Shown here: piece by piece, positions 1 to 5,824 of the stretch
Position numbering within the stretch: position 1 is the stretch's first letter
Layout: each line of letters begins with the position of its first letter
IMG/VR virus record: IMGVR_UViG_3300010368_000107
Coordinates: 1 to 24,411 of that record
Origin: a virus
Direction: 5' to 3' (one strand)
Length of the DNA: 24,411 bases
Notes under the pieces: generated by a model
The model's input: the letters and a program-made list of their open reading frames with translations, nothing else
Database searches by the model: none
What the model was told of the DNA's origin: nothing
Translations under genes and position numbers: made by a program

Positions 1-1
1 A

Positions 2-94
2 ATTTCCGGCGCGGAGTCGGGAACTGCTAAGGCTTTGCGGGCATTGGCGCAATGTGGCCTTGGATTTGAAAAACAAACCAATCAACCAAAATGA
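2..94 (+). CDS. C-terminal end of an unidentified gene (partial)
   Basis: An open frame enters from the left edge and runs to a TGA at 92-94, giving about 30 residues ending in LGFEKQTNQPK. The stop lies only 11 bases before the SSB start and inside its ribosome binding region, which fits an upstream gene of the same operon. The fragment is alanine- and leucine-rich (AKALRALAQCGLGFE) and too short to assign to a family. In phages the gene before ssb is often a recombination or nuclease gene, but nothing here proves that. Confidence 0.45.
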   Translation: MSGAESGTAKALRALAQCGLGFEKQTNQPK

Positions 95-105
95 GGTGAA
101 ATAAC

Positions 106-543
106 ATGGCGCACAATCAATGTGAATTTATCGGAAACTTGGGTCGCGATCCCGAAGTGCGGACTTTTTCCAACGGCAACAAGGTTTGCAACCTCAATCT
201 GGCCGTTTCCGAGCGCTGGAAAGACAAGGCCAGCGGCGAAACCAAGGAAAGCACCGAATGGGTATCGGTTGCCATTTTCCAAGAGGGTCTGATCCGCATT
301 GCCGAGCAATATCTACGCAAGGGCAGCAAGGTATTCATTCAAGGCAAGATGAAAACCCGCAAATGGCAGGACCAAAGCGGCGCTGACAAGTATTCGACCG
401 AGATTGTGTTGCAGGGCTTCGACGGCAAGTTGGAAATGCTGGACGGCAAGCCAAGCGGCAACGGTGATGCGGGCGGGTATCAGAAACCACCTGCCGATCA
501 GGGCGGCGGCGGGCCAGACATGGACGACGGAATCCCGTTTTAA
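106..543 (+). CDS. ssb: Single-stranded DNA-binding protein
   Basis: This 145-residue protein is a phage SSB. It coats single-stranded DNA during replication and recombination and recruits partner enzymes through its tail. The OB-fold is visible from the N-terminus: EFIGNLGRDPEVR, then AVSERWKD, TEWVSVAIF and GSKVFIQGKMKTRKWQD, all classic bacterial SSB signatures at about residues 7-95. A glycine-rich linker follows, then the acidic tip DMDDGIPF, the conserved tail that binds partner proteins. The length is close to the smaller phage SSBs. The start has a strong ribosome binding site (GAGGTGA, 6 bases upstream). It is the first complete gene of the replication block. Confidence 0.95.
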   Translation: MAHNQCEFIGNLGRDPEVRTFSNGNKVCNLNLAVSERWKDKASGETKESTEWVSVAIFQEGLIRIAEQYLRKGSKVFIQGKMKTRKWQDQSGADKYSTEIVLQGFDGKLEMLDGKPSGNGDAGGYQKPPADQGGGGPDMDDGIPF

Positions 544-575
544 TCCGATAAATCATTAACTTAGGGGGCGAAATC

Positions 576-1061
576 ATGTTGCAATTTGACGGGAAATCGC
601 TCATAAACGGAACAGGGCCGCGCCTGCTGGAAACATGCGCGACCCCTGACCTAAACGCGCCTTTAGAGGAGACGCAAATGGCTGATTTCAGCAATATAGG
701 CTTGCGCGATGATTCCGCAAGTGTCGAAAATCAAAAAGACCATTCAGGGCTTACACCCCAGCAATCTAAACTGCTGTCGTTTATCGAGCGCAAGTGTGAC
801 GCGGGCGCTGTAACGCCAAGCTATGATGAAATGCTAGTAGAGATGGGCCTGTCCTCAAAGTCCGGCATCCACAGGTTGATAAATGCACTGGAGGCGAAGG
901 GCCGCATCACCCGCATCAGGGCGTTCGCCCGTTCCATCCGCATAGCCGCAAACCCAGATATCCTATTGCCTGATGCTATTAGGATGGTGTTGCAGGGGTG
1001 CGCTTTGAGCGAGGAAACTTCTGGCGAACTGTCCCGAATACTGGGGGCCATAGCGCGTTGA
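576..1061 (+). CDS. LexA-type winged-helix DNA-binding protein, no protease domain
   Basis: Residues of about 55-125 match the N-terminal DNA-binding domain of LexA: LTPQQSKLLSFIERK, a central YDEMLVEMGLSSKSGIHRLI helix-turn-helix, and LEAKGRITRIRAFARSIRI as wing. LexA proteins carry a C-terminal serine peptidase; here the protein ends about 36 residues after the wing, so RecA-stimulated self-cleavage is not possible. It is probably a phage transcription regulator. Two in-frame ATG starts, 576 and 678, both have good ribosome binding sites (AGGGGG and GAGGAG). The shorter form (127 residues) contains the whole domain. The stop overlaps the TTG start of the next gene as TTGA. The target genes are unknown. 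Confidence 0.8.
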   Translation: MLQFDGKSLINGTGPRLLETCATPDLNAPLEETQMADFSNIGLRDDSASVENQKDHSGLTPQQSKLLSFIERKCDAGAVTPSYDEMLVEMGLSSKSGIHRLINALEAKGRITRIRAFARSIRIAANPDILLPDAIRMVLQGCALSEETSGELSRILGAIAR

Positions 1062-1855
1062 GCGGAACGATTAACATATCCAGACGCCTTTTCTTGAGCG
1101 AGGCTTTCCGTGACGAGCCGTTCACCGAGCGCGAGGCTTGGGTTTGGCTTGTGATGGAAGCGTCATGGAAAGAGCGCACGGTGCGGGCGGGCGATTATGT
1201 CGCTGATACCAAGCGCGGGCAGCTAGCCGCATCGGTGCGGTTTATGTCTAAGGCATGGTCTTGGACCGCAGCCAAAGTGCAGCGCTACCTAAAACGCATT
1301 GAAAAACTGAAAATGATCTGTGTTGAAACCGATACAGGTATAAGCATCGTAACCATCTGTAATTACGGCAAATATCAGAATGGCGCACAAGCATCCGATA
1401 CGGTTCCGATACAGGACCGATACACGACCGATACAAACGAGAAGAAGGATTCAATACCAGAGGTAAAAAAGGAAAAGGAAAGTCTTTTGCCTTTTTCGGA
1501 CTTCTGGGCGGTTTGGCCTGTCAAGATTGCGAAGGACGCAGCCAGTAAGGCTTGGTCTAAGCTTTCACAGGCTGACAGGATCAGGGCGATCGATGGCGCT
1601 GCCGATTGGTATGACCGATGGCGGCAATCAAACCCGCAAGCCAATCCGATCCATCCAGCTTCATTCCTAAATCAAAAGCGATGGACCGACGAAATTCAGC
1701 CGCGCCAACTCACAGCAATCACCGGAGGCCGCAATGACCGTTCACAATCAGACCGCGCTATCAACGAGTTCGCCAACCAACTCACTAGCGGCGCAGTCAG
1801 TATCGACCGTTCAAACCGCGATCCTTTCGCCGTTCAACGAAGGGGCGACACTTAA
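1058..1855 (+). CDS. O-like phage replication initiator with helix-turn-helix domain
   Basis: The product is 265 residues if started at TTG 1058, which overlaps the previous stop as TTGA and has a GGGGG site about 10 bases upstream. An in-frame GTG at 998 is the alternative, but its extension covers none of the recognisable domain. The N-terminal part (LFLSEAFRDEPFTEREAWVW, then TAAKVQRYLKRIEKLKMI) resembles the winged-helix domain of lambda O-like and DnaD-like replication proteins. The C-terminal part has the FSDFWAVWPVKIAK...HPASFLNQKRW arrangement common at the end of such proteins. The usual role is to bind the phage origin and recruit helicase loading. The gene sits between a regulator and a DnaA-domain gene, which fits. 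Confidence 0.75.
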   Translation: MSGTINISRRLFLSEAFRDEPFTEREAWVWLVMEASWKERTVRAGDYVADTKRGQLAASVRFMSKAWSWTAAKVQRYLKRIEKLKMICVETDTGISIVTICNYGKYQNGAQASDTVPIQDRYTTDTNEKKDSIPEVKKEKESLLPFSDFWAVWPVKIAKDAASKAWSKLSQADRIRAIDGAADWYDRWRQSNPQANPIHPASFLNQKRWTDEIQPRQLTAITGGRNDRSQSDRAINEFANQLTSGAVSIDRSNRDPFAVQRRGDT

Positions 1856-2390
1856 GCGGGTCAACGCAGTTCTGGCGAATTACTACGACCCCGATTTTGA
1901 CGCGGAAACCAAAGCCCTTGCCCGTGGTGAGTTTTTGACCGCGCTGGAGTCGTTCCCCGATTGGGCCGTGCAGCAAGCGTTTGACACTTGGGTGAAGACC
2001 GGAACCCGCAGACCATCGCCGGGCGAGATTGTGATTTTGGTGGGCCGCGCGATGAAGCCGCTGACCGACGAACTGGCACGGCGGGAAAAGGTAGCGGCGC
2101 AAAAGGCCGAGTACGAAGCCGAGCAAGCCCGCGAACCACGCTGCAAGGAAATGGCGGAGCGCATCATGCAAACCAATGGCTTCACCGCAAAACGGTTTCA
2201 CGACATCAAAAAGCGGCCAATGGCGAAAACATGGGACGAGGTGGACGCGGTATCGGACCCGCAGGCAGCGCCGCCTCATTGGTCGATCGGCAAGTCAGAC
2301 GATAGCCCCGAAATGGTTGCGCTGCGCCTGGCCCGTGCCGCCAACCCGCTTATGACCGCATCGGCCCGCAAGGCTGGGGGTGCAGCATGA
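1734..2390 (+). CDS. Probable replication accessory protein (helicase-loader-like), function unproven
   Basis: This 218-residue protein is soluble. It has a helical N-terminal domain at about residues 38-100 (NAVLANYYDPDFD, WAVQQAFDTWVKTGTRRPSP) of a kind often seen beside O-like genes in alphaproteobacterial phages. A lysine/glutamate-rich helix follows at 115-150, then a charged, flexible C-terminus. The start has an excellent ribosome binding site (GGAGG, 5 bases upstream) although it lies 122 bases inside the previous gene; no other start precedes the conserved part. The stop overlaps the next start. A role in loading or regulating the replicative helicase is inferred from position only, as no Walker motif is present. 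Confidence 0.6.
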   Translation: MTVHNQTALSTSSPTNSLAAQSVSTVQTAILSPFNEGATLKRVNAVLANYYDPDFDAETKALARGEFLTALESFPDWAVQQAFDTWVKTGTRRPSPGEIVILVGRAMKPLTDELARREKVAAQKAEYEAEQAREPRCKEMAERIMQTNGFTAKRFHDIKKRPMAKTWDEVDAVSDPQAAPPHWSIGKSDDSPEMVALRLARAANPLMTASARKAGGAA

Positions 2391-2728
2391 AACCCACCAT
2401 CGCAGAAATCACCAACGCCGTTGCCGAGGCTTTCAACCTTCGCGCCGATAACATCACGGGGCCGCGCAGGCTTCGGCAGTACGCCCACCCGCGCTTCATC
2501 GTTTATTCCATCGCCCACGAGGCCGGGTATTCGTATCCCAGCATCGGGCAGCGCCTCGGTCAGCGCGACCACACCAGCGTCATGTATGGCGACCAGCAGG
2601 TTTCGAAAATCATCCTGAAAGACATGGAGTTTCGCGAAACCTACGAGCGGCTAAGGCAGGATATCATTGGGACGCTGGTAGCCGCCCAAGACTGGCAATT
2701 CAAAAGCATTCGGAGCGCAGCACAATGA
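2387..2728 (+). CDS. Stand-alone DnaA domain IV (DnaA-box-binding) protein
   Basis: This 113-residue protein corresponds to the C-terminal DNA-binding domain IV of the bacterial initiator DnaA without the AAA+ domain. It shows the basic-loop region TGPRRLRQYAHPRFIVYSIA, then YPSIGQRLGQRDHTSVMYG, the DnaA signature helix in which the RDHT and following residues contact the DnaA box. A short helix ending in TYERLRQDII follows. A full DnaA is about four times longer. The gene overlaps its neighbours by ATGA on both sides, within the replication block. It could mark phage origin DNA, recruit other initiators, or compete with host DnaA; the sequence does not tell which. Confidence 0.85.
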   Translation: MKPTIAEITNAVAEAFNLRADNITGPRRLRQYAHPRFIVYSIAHEAGYSYPSIGQRLGQRDHTSVMYGDQQVSKIILKDMEFRETYERLRQDIIGTLVAAQDWQFKSIRSAAQ

Positions 2729-3192
2729 CCGCAGAACAAATCGCAGCCGATGTATCCGCCCGTTATGGCCTGCCTGTCATGGATGGTGCTTTCACAAGAT
2801 GCCCGCCGAACACCTACACATGGCAGATTGAGGGCGTAGACGACACGCCGCCTAGCTGGAAGGAAATGCGTCAGATCAGCCATGCCAACAGATCCCGCAC
2901 CCGCCGCGGGAATGGAGCAAGTGACGGGGTTAGCGAGGTTTGTATCCGCATGTATCTGGACAAGAAGCCAATCAGGGAAATCGCGGCGGTTGTTGAAATC
3001 AGCCGAAAGGCGGTGCGTGAGAGATTGAAGCGGGCAAAGGTCCATAATCCGCAGCAGGGGTACGATGCGCAAGTCAATGGGGCAAAGGCCACAAATGACG
3101 CCCGTTCAGCCGCGCAAGAGGCATTGCAGGCGATACGGGTAGCCCAAACGCAGGAAGGCCGCTCTACGGGCCGCGTTGGGGCCGATACATGA
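2725..3192 (+). CDS. Hypothetical helix-turn-helix protein
   Basis: I do not recognise a named family for this 155-residue protein. A likely helix-turn-helix lies at about residues 70-112 (IRMYLDKKPIREIAAVVEIS followed by RKAVRERLKRAKVHN), the layout of a resolvase- or sigma-type recognition unit. The N-terminal 60 residues (ARYGLPVMDGAFTRCPPNTY) and the polar C-terminus are of unknown structure. Start and stop overlap the neighbouring genes by 4 bases. It may be a second DNA-binding regulator of the early operon. Confidence 0.6.
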   Translation: MTAEQIAADVSARYGLPVMDGAFTRCPPNTYTWQIEGVDDTPPSWKEMRQISHANRSRTRRGNGASDGVSEVCIRMYLDKKPIREIAAVVEISRKAVRERLKRAKVHNPQQGYDAQVNGAKATNDARSAAQEALQAIRVAQTQEGRSTGRVGADT

Positions 3193-3383
3193 CCGCGCTT
3201 GAAACCTTCATCAGCACCGCAATCGGCTTTGCAGTCTCGTGGGCGCTGACATTCCACGTTTTGCCGCTCTGGGGCTTCGCGCCTTCGCACGGCGAGGCAT
3301 TGGGCATCACGGCGGTTTACACGGCGGCGTCATTCTTGCGCGGGTATGCCGTGCGGTGGGCGTTTCGGAGGGTGTGGGGATGA
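3189..3383 (+). CDS. Small two-helix membrane protein, DUF7220-like
   Basis: This 64-residue protein has two hydrophobic segments, at about 7-28 (FISTAIGFAVSWALTFHVLP) and 38-52 (LGITAVYTAASFLRGY), ending in a basic tail RWAFRRVWG. The order LPLWGF, then a glycine-containing helix, then SFLRGYAVRWAFRR matches the phage DUF7220 pattern, whose function is unknown. It sits in the early operon rather than the lysis module, so it is more likely to alter the host membrane or exclude other phages than to act as a holin. That is inference. Confidence 0.7.
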   Translation: MTALETFISTAIGFAVSWALTFHVLPLWGFAPSHGEALGITAVYTAASFLRGYAVRWAFRRVWG

Positions 3384-3577
3384 AATTCAGATATTGGATA
3401 GCTGAGCGCCTTATCATCGCGGGCCTGTGGCTTGTAGGGCAGCCAGATTTATTGCGCCAAGCAACGAGAAACCAGATTGAGCAAAGATCACGCCTCGCCC
3501 GCATCGCAGCCCTTGAAACCCCCGGCGCAAACGCAACCGTCCGCAAAATGGCCAGCATCGCAAAAGGTGAACTATGA
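3380..3577 (+). CDS. Small hypothetical protein
   Basis: The ATG at 3380 overlaps the previous stop as ATGA and gives 65 residues; longer readings of the frame only run into the upstream gene. GGTGTGGGG precedes the start. The N-terminal half is amphipathic to hydrophobic (YWIAERLIIAGLWLVGQP) and may lie against the membrane. The second half is a charged helix (ARIAALETPGANATVRKMAS). No family is recognised. The stop overlaps the next start by 4 bases. Confidence 0.6.
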   Translation: MKFRYWIAERLIIAGLWLVGQPDLLRQATRNQIEQRSRLARIAALETPGANATVRKMASIAKGEL

Positions 3578-3990
3578 CACAGAAAAAAGCACTGCAAGAT
3601 TTGTTGGTGGCGATTGAGGCAGGTAGCGCGGTTCAGCAAGATGAAGGATGGATGCATCTACCTTGCACAAGGCACGATGATGGAAAAATGTCATCACAAA
3701 TGGGTAGGGCGTGGCGTTCCTACCACGGTTCAATGGACGCGGCCAAGGCGCTGCATGATGCGGTGTTGCCGGGGTGGTGGTATCAGGTTGGTAGCTGCCA
3801 CTTATCTGATGATGCCCGCGTGTCACCTGATTTCAATTGCCCGGTACACGGCGCAGATTTGGCGCTGGAATATGACCCATCAATTGATTGGGCCGACCTA
3901 ACAGATGTTGACCAGCGCCCTGCGGGAAACCCCGCCCGCGCATGGCTTACCGCCCAGATCAAGGCTCTAATCGCGGGGTGCGATGAATGA
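3574..3990 (+). CDS. Phage ABA-sandwich domain protein
   Basis: This 138-residue protein fits the small phage family known as the ABA sandwich domain. Visible pieces are an N-terminal helix (LQDLLVAIEAG), a central AWRSYHGSMDAAKALHDAVLPGWW arrangement read in two parts, and the C-terminal PARAWLTAQIKALI helix. In that family the central block reads as a small strand-helix unit, and the last helix follows a proline/glycine linker. The molecular function is unknown; members are frequent in early regions of alphaproteobacterial phages. Cysteine/histidine residues (SCHLSDD, NCPVHGAD) are present, but a metal site is not clear. Confidence 0.65.
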   Translation: MTQKKALQDLLVAIEAGSAVQQDEGWMHLPCTRHDDGKMSSQMGRAWRSYHGSMDAAKALHDAVLPGWWYQVGSCHLSDDARVSPDFNCPVHGADLALEYDPSIDWADLTDVDQRPAGNPARAWLTAQIKALIAGCDE

Positions 3991-4229
3991 AGCCATTAGC
4001 ATCGCAAACCGCAATGAACGAAATCGGACGCCTCAACCGCGTGATTGATGATCTGAAATCCGACAAGAAGTCGCTGCACGCGGATGTTGTGGCACAGCGC
4101 GAGGCAATAGCACTGGCCGCCGTAAAGCTGGAGACGGGCAACATCAGCGGCGCAATCGACACACTCAACGGCGCACTGGCATATCGCACCGCGCAACGTG
4201 AGCCGCGAAAGAATGGGGTAAAAGCATGA
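3987..4229 (+). CDS. Small coiled-coil hypothetical protein
   Basis: This 80-residue protein overlaps its neighbours by ATGA at both ends. Residues of about 10-50 form a long charged helix with heptad-like spacing (IGRLNRVIDDLKSDKKSLHA), followed by LETGNISGAIDTLNGALAYR, which looks like a short helical hairpin. A second possible start is the methionine at residue 10 (4014). No family is recognised. Together with the next three small genes it forms a run of helix-rich proteins of unknown role. Confidence 0.55.
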   Translation: MKPLASQTAMNEIGRLNRVIDDLKSDKKSLHADVVAQREAIALAAVKLETGNISGAIDTLNGALAYRTAQREPRKNGVKA

Positions 4230-4552
4230 CCGAGACACCAGACACAAGCCGGGAAGCGGTGGAACGGGTCGATTGGGGGGATGACGGCGAAATGGTTGCC
4301 TGCGTTGGCGGTGAGTTTGTCTATGCGACCGCATATGACGCCATCCTCGCCCGCGCCGAAAAGGCAGAGGCCGCAGTCCGTGAAAGCGCAATGCAGGAGC
4401 TTGCGAGCCTTGAACAGGCCGCAGAAGCCCACGCCGCACAGCTAAAGGCTGAGGCCGAGCGTGACGCCCTGCAAGCCGATAACGATAGGCTGCGGGCAGC
4501 GCTTGAGTCTGGGCTGAATTTTTTTCAATGGTACACGGCACCCACACCCTGA
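4226..4552 (+). CDS. Hypothetical coiled-coil protein
   Basis: This 108-residue protein begins with MTETPDTSREAVERVDWGDD, a start typical of small phage proteins of unknown function. Residues of about 42-95 form a continuous alanine/glutamate-rich coiled coil (ILARAEKAEAAVRESAMQEL and onward). It ends with a short aromatic stretch, NFFQWYTAPTP. The last 25 bases overlap the following small frame. Function is unknown. Confidence 0.6.
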   Translation: MTETPDTSREAVERVDWGDDGEMVACVGGEFVYATAYDAILARAEKAEAAVRESAMQELASLEQAAEAHAAQLKAEAERDALQADNDRLRAALESGLNFFQWYTAPTP

Positions 4553-4683
4553 CCAGCGGGCAAAGCTGGCGGATCATGCGGATAGTGCCGGGCCGTTCAC
4601 CCAAAACCCCGCAAGCCGCGCAGACCCTTATCCTTGTAGGGCGAGGCGCGGCACACAACAACAAACGAGGGCAGCAGCAATGA
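4528..4683 (+). CDS. Possible 51-residue protein
   Basis: An ATG at 4528 inside the end of the previous gene opens a frame that runs exactly to the TGA overlapping the next start (ATGA at 4680-4683). The product is basic (MVHGTHTLTSGQSWRIMRIV at the start, NNKRGQQQ at the end) and matches no family I know. Without it the 127 bases between 4552 and 4680 would be the only gap in an otherwise gapless run, and the perfect ATGA junction supports translation. The ribosome binding site is poor. Confidence 0.4.
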   Translation: MVHGTHTLTSGQSWRIMRIVPGRSPKTPQAAQTLILVGRGAAHNNKRGQQQ

Positions 4684-4826
4684 CAACCGCAAACGAAAGA
4701 CGCCTAACCGACCGCATCAAGTTTCTGGAAACCATCAACGACACGCAGACGGCCACAATCGAGCGCCTGCAACGCGAAACGGCAGACCAGCAACGGCATA
4801 TCGAGATTTTGAAAGGCGGCAAGTGA
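4680..4826 (+). CDS. Small coiled-coil protein, 48 residues
   Basis: The start has GAGGGCAGCAGCA upstream, and the frame ends in a TGA overlapping the next ATG by one base. The product is almost entirely one charged helix (RLTDRIKFLETINDTQTATI, then ERLQRETADQQRHIEILKGG) with leucine/isoleucine heptads, so a short coiled coil is likely. Such short helical proteins are common in phage early operons and mostly have no known role. Confidence 0.6.
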   Translation: MTTANERRLTDRIKFLETINDTQTATIERLQRETADQQRHIEILKGGK

Positions 4827-5413
4827 TGACCAGCAAGGCACAACGCAGGAGCCGCAAGCGCAGCCGCAGCATAAGCCTGCCGGGTGGTGAGATAGCAACC
4901 GCCCCGCCGATGCAAGGCAGCCGTGAGCCGCAGGAAGATCCGCGCAAGGTGGTAATCGATGCACGGGCGCGGGTGTTCGGTATCAAGCCCGACGAAGCGG
5001 CAACGAGAGGCACACAGGCCGATTGTTGCATTGCCAGCGCAACGGGTGACAGGGTGGCGATGCAAGAGGCATGGCAGGGGATATGCACATCGCGCCGCAA
5101 CAGCCGATTGCGCAACGGTATTCCAGACGGGCCGAAGTGTTCGACCTTCACCATGATTTCAGACGCAATGCAAACCGACACAAGCCTAACCGTTGATCTG
5201 CGCACGGGGGAAGAACGGGACGCCGCCGCCAAACATGCCCGCCAGATGTGGGACGCCCGCATCAATGCGCTACCGGCACCGCAGATGATCCGCGCAATCA
5301 AGGAGGCGCTAGACGGCGGCATTAACGGGCAAGGCGCGGAACTATGGGCAGACGGGAAGCCCACAACGCGCGGGGCGGTGTTTGTCGCAGCGTTGCGAGC
5401 CTTGACAAACTGA
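4826..5413 (+). CDS. Hypothetical basic protein
   Basis: The ATG at 4826 overlaps the preceding TGA by one base; a GTG one codon earlier (4823) is also possible. The product is 195 residues. The N-terminus is very basic (MTSKAQRRSRKRSRSISLPG), suggesting nucleic-acid binding. The middle (ARARVFGIKPDEAATRGTQA) and the C-terminal helical part (AKHARQMWDARINALPAPQM, then AVFVAALRALT) look folded but unknown. The C-terminal half has the character of proteins found just before terminase genes in related phages. It is the last gene before the terminator, so it closes the early transcript. Confidence 0.6.
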   Translation: MTSKAQRRSRKRSRSISLPGGEIATAPPMQGSREPQEDPRKVVIDARARVFGIKPDEAATRGTQADCCIASATGDRVAMQEAWQGICTSRRNSRLRNGIPDGPKCSTFTMISDAMQTDTSLTVDLRTGEERDAAAKHARQMWDARINALPAPQMIRAIKEALDGGINGQGAELWADGKPTTRGAVFVAALRALTN

Positions 5414-5444
5414 CAACTTACTGCCACAGTAATCACAATCGAAG

Positions 5445-5476
5445 AAGCCCGCACCTTAACTGGTCGCGGGCTTTTT
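5445..5476 (+). terminator. Intrinsic terminator at the end of the early block
   Basis: The stem AAGCCCGC (5445-5452) pairs with GCGGGCTT (5466-5473), with further partial pairing of ACC with GGT inside, and is followed by a run of five T (5472-5476). It lies about 30 bases after the last early gene and about 50 bases before the small terminase gene, the position expected for a boundary between two transcription units. Confidence 0.85.
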
Positions 5477-5524
5477 GCATTCCCAATATGAGGCCAGCAC
5501 CCGGCAACGGACTGGATCGGGCAT

Positions 5525-5824
5525 ATGGTTGAATCCACTAAACAAGTGAAATCTAGTGCGCCAAAGCCGCCAGCAGCAGGCATGGGCAGGCGCAAGGGCT
5601 CATTGAACAAAACCACAGCAATCATCAAAGACGCAATCTTGCAAGCGGCGGAGAACGCAGGCGGCAAGGGCGGGATGGTCGGATACCTGACATTGCAGGC
5701 AATCGAAAACCCCGGCCCGTTTATGTCATTGCTTGGTAAGGTTTTGCCCACGCAGATAGCAGGCGATCCAGACGCGCCGCTCGTCCACAAAATCGTGACT
5801 GAAATTGTCCATTCTAAGAACTAG
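5525..5824 (+). CDS. terS: Putative small terminase subunit
   Basis: This 99-residue protein has the pattern of short proteins placed directly before terminase large subunits in alphaproteobacterial phages: MGRRKGSLNKTTAIIKDAIL, then GGMVGYLTLQAIENPGPFMS and LLGKVLPTQIAG. The basic GRRKGSLNKTT stretch could bind DNA, and the following helices could form the oligomer. The small subunit recognises the packaging site and hands DNA to the motor. It is shorter than classical small terminases, so the assignment rests on position and the sequence pattern. Its end overlaps the large terminase gene by 20 bases. Confidence 0.7.
   Translation: MVESTKQVKSSAPKPPAAGMGRRKGSLNKTTAIIKDAILQAAENAGGKGGMVGYLTLQAIENPGPFMSLLGKVLPTQIAGDPDAPLVHKIVTEIVHSKN

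Noticed and set aside
3983-4048. Short frame from ATG 3983
   Set aside because: About 21 codons only. The ATG at 3987 with ATGA overlap gives a longer and more plausible protein.
5402-5430. Perfect TTGACA at 5402-5407 as a promoter for the terminase operon
   Set aside because: No good -10 box stands at 16-18 bases (AGTAAT only at about 20), it encodes the end of the previous protein, and the terminator follows at once.
4735-5790. Long - strand open frame (351 codons)
   Set aside because: It lies antisense to three + strand genes and across the terminator, lacks any recognisable domain, and has the composition expected of a shadow of G+C-rich coding sequence.
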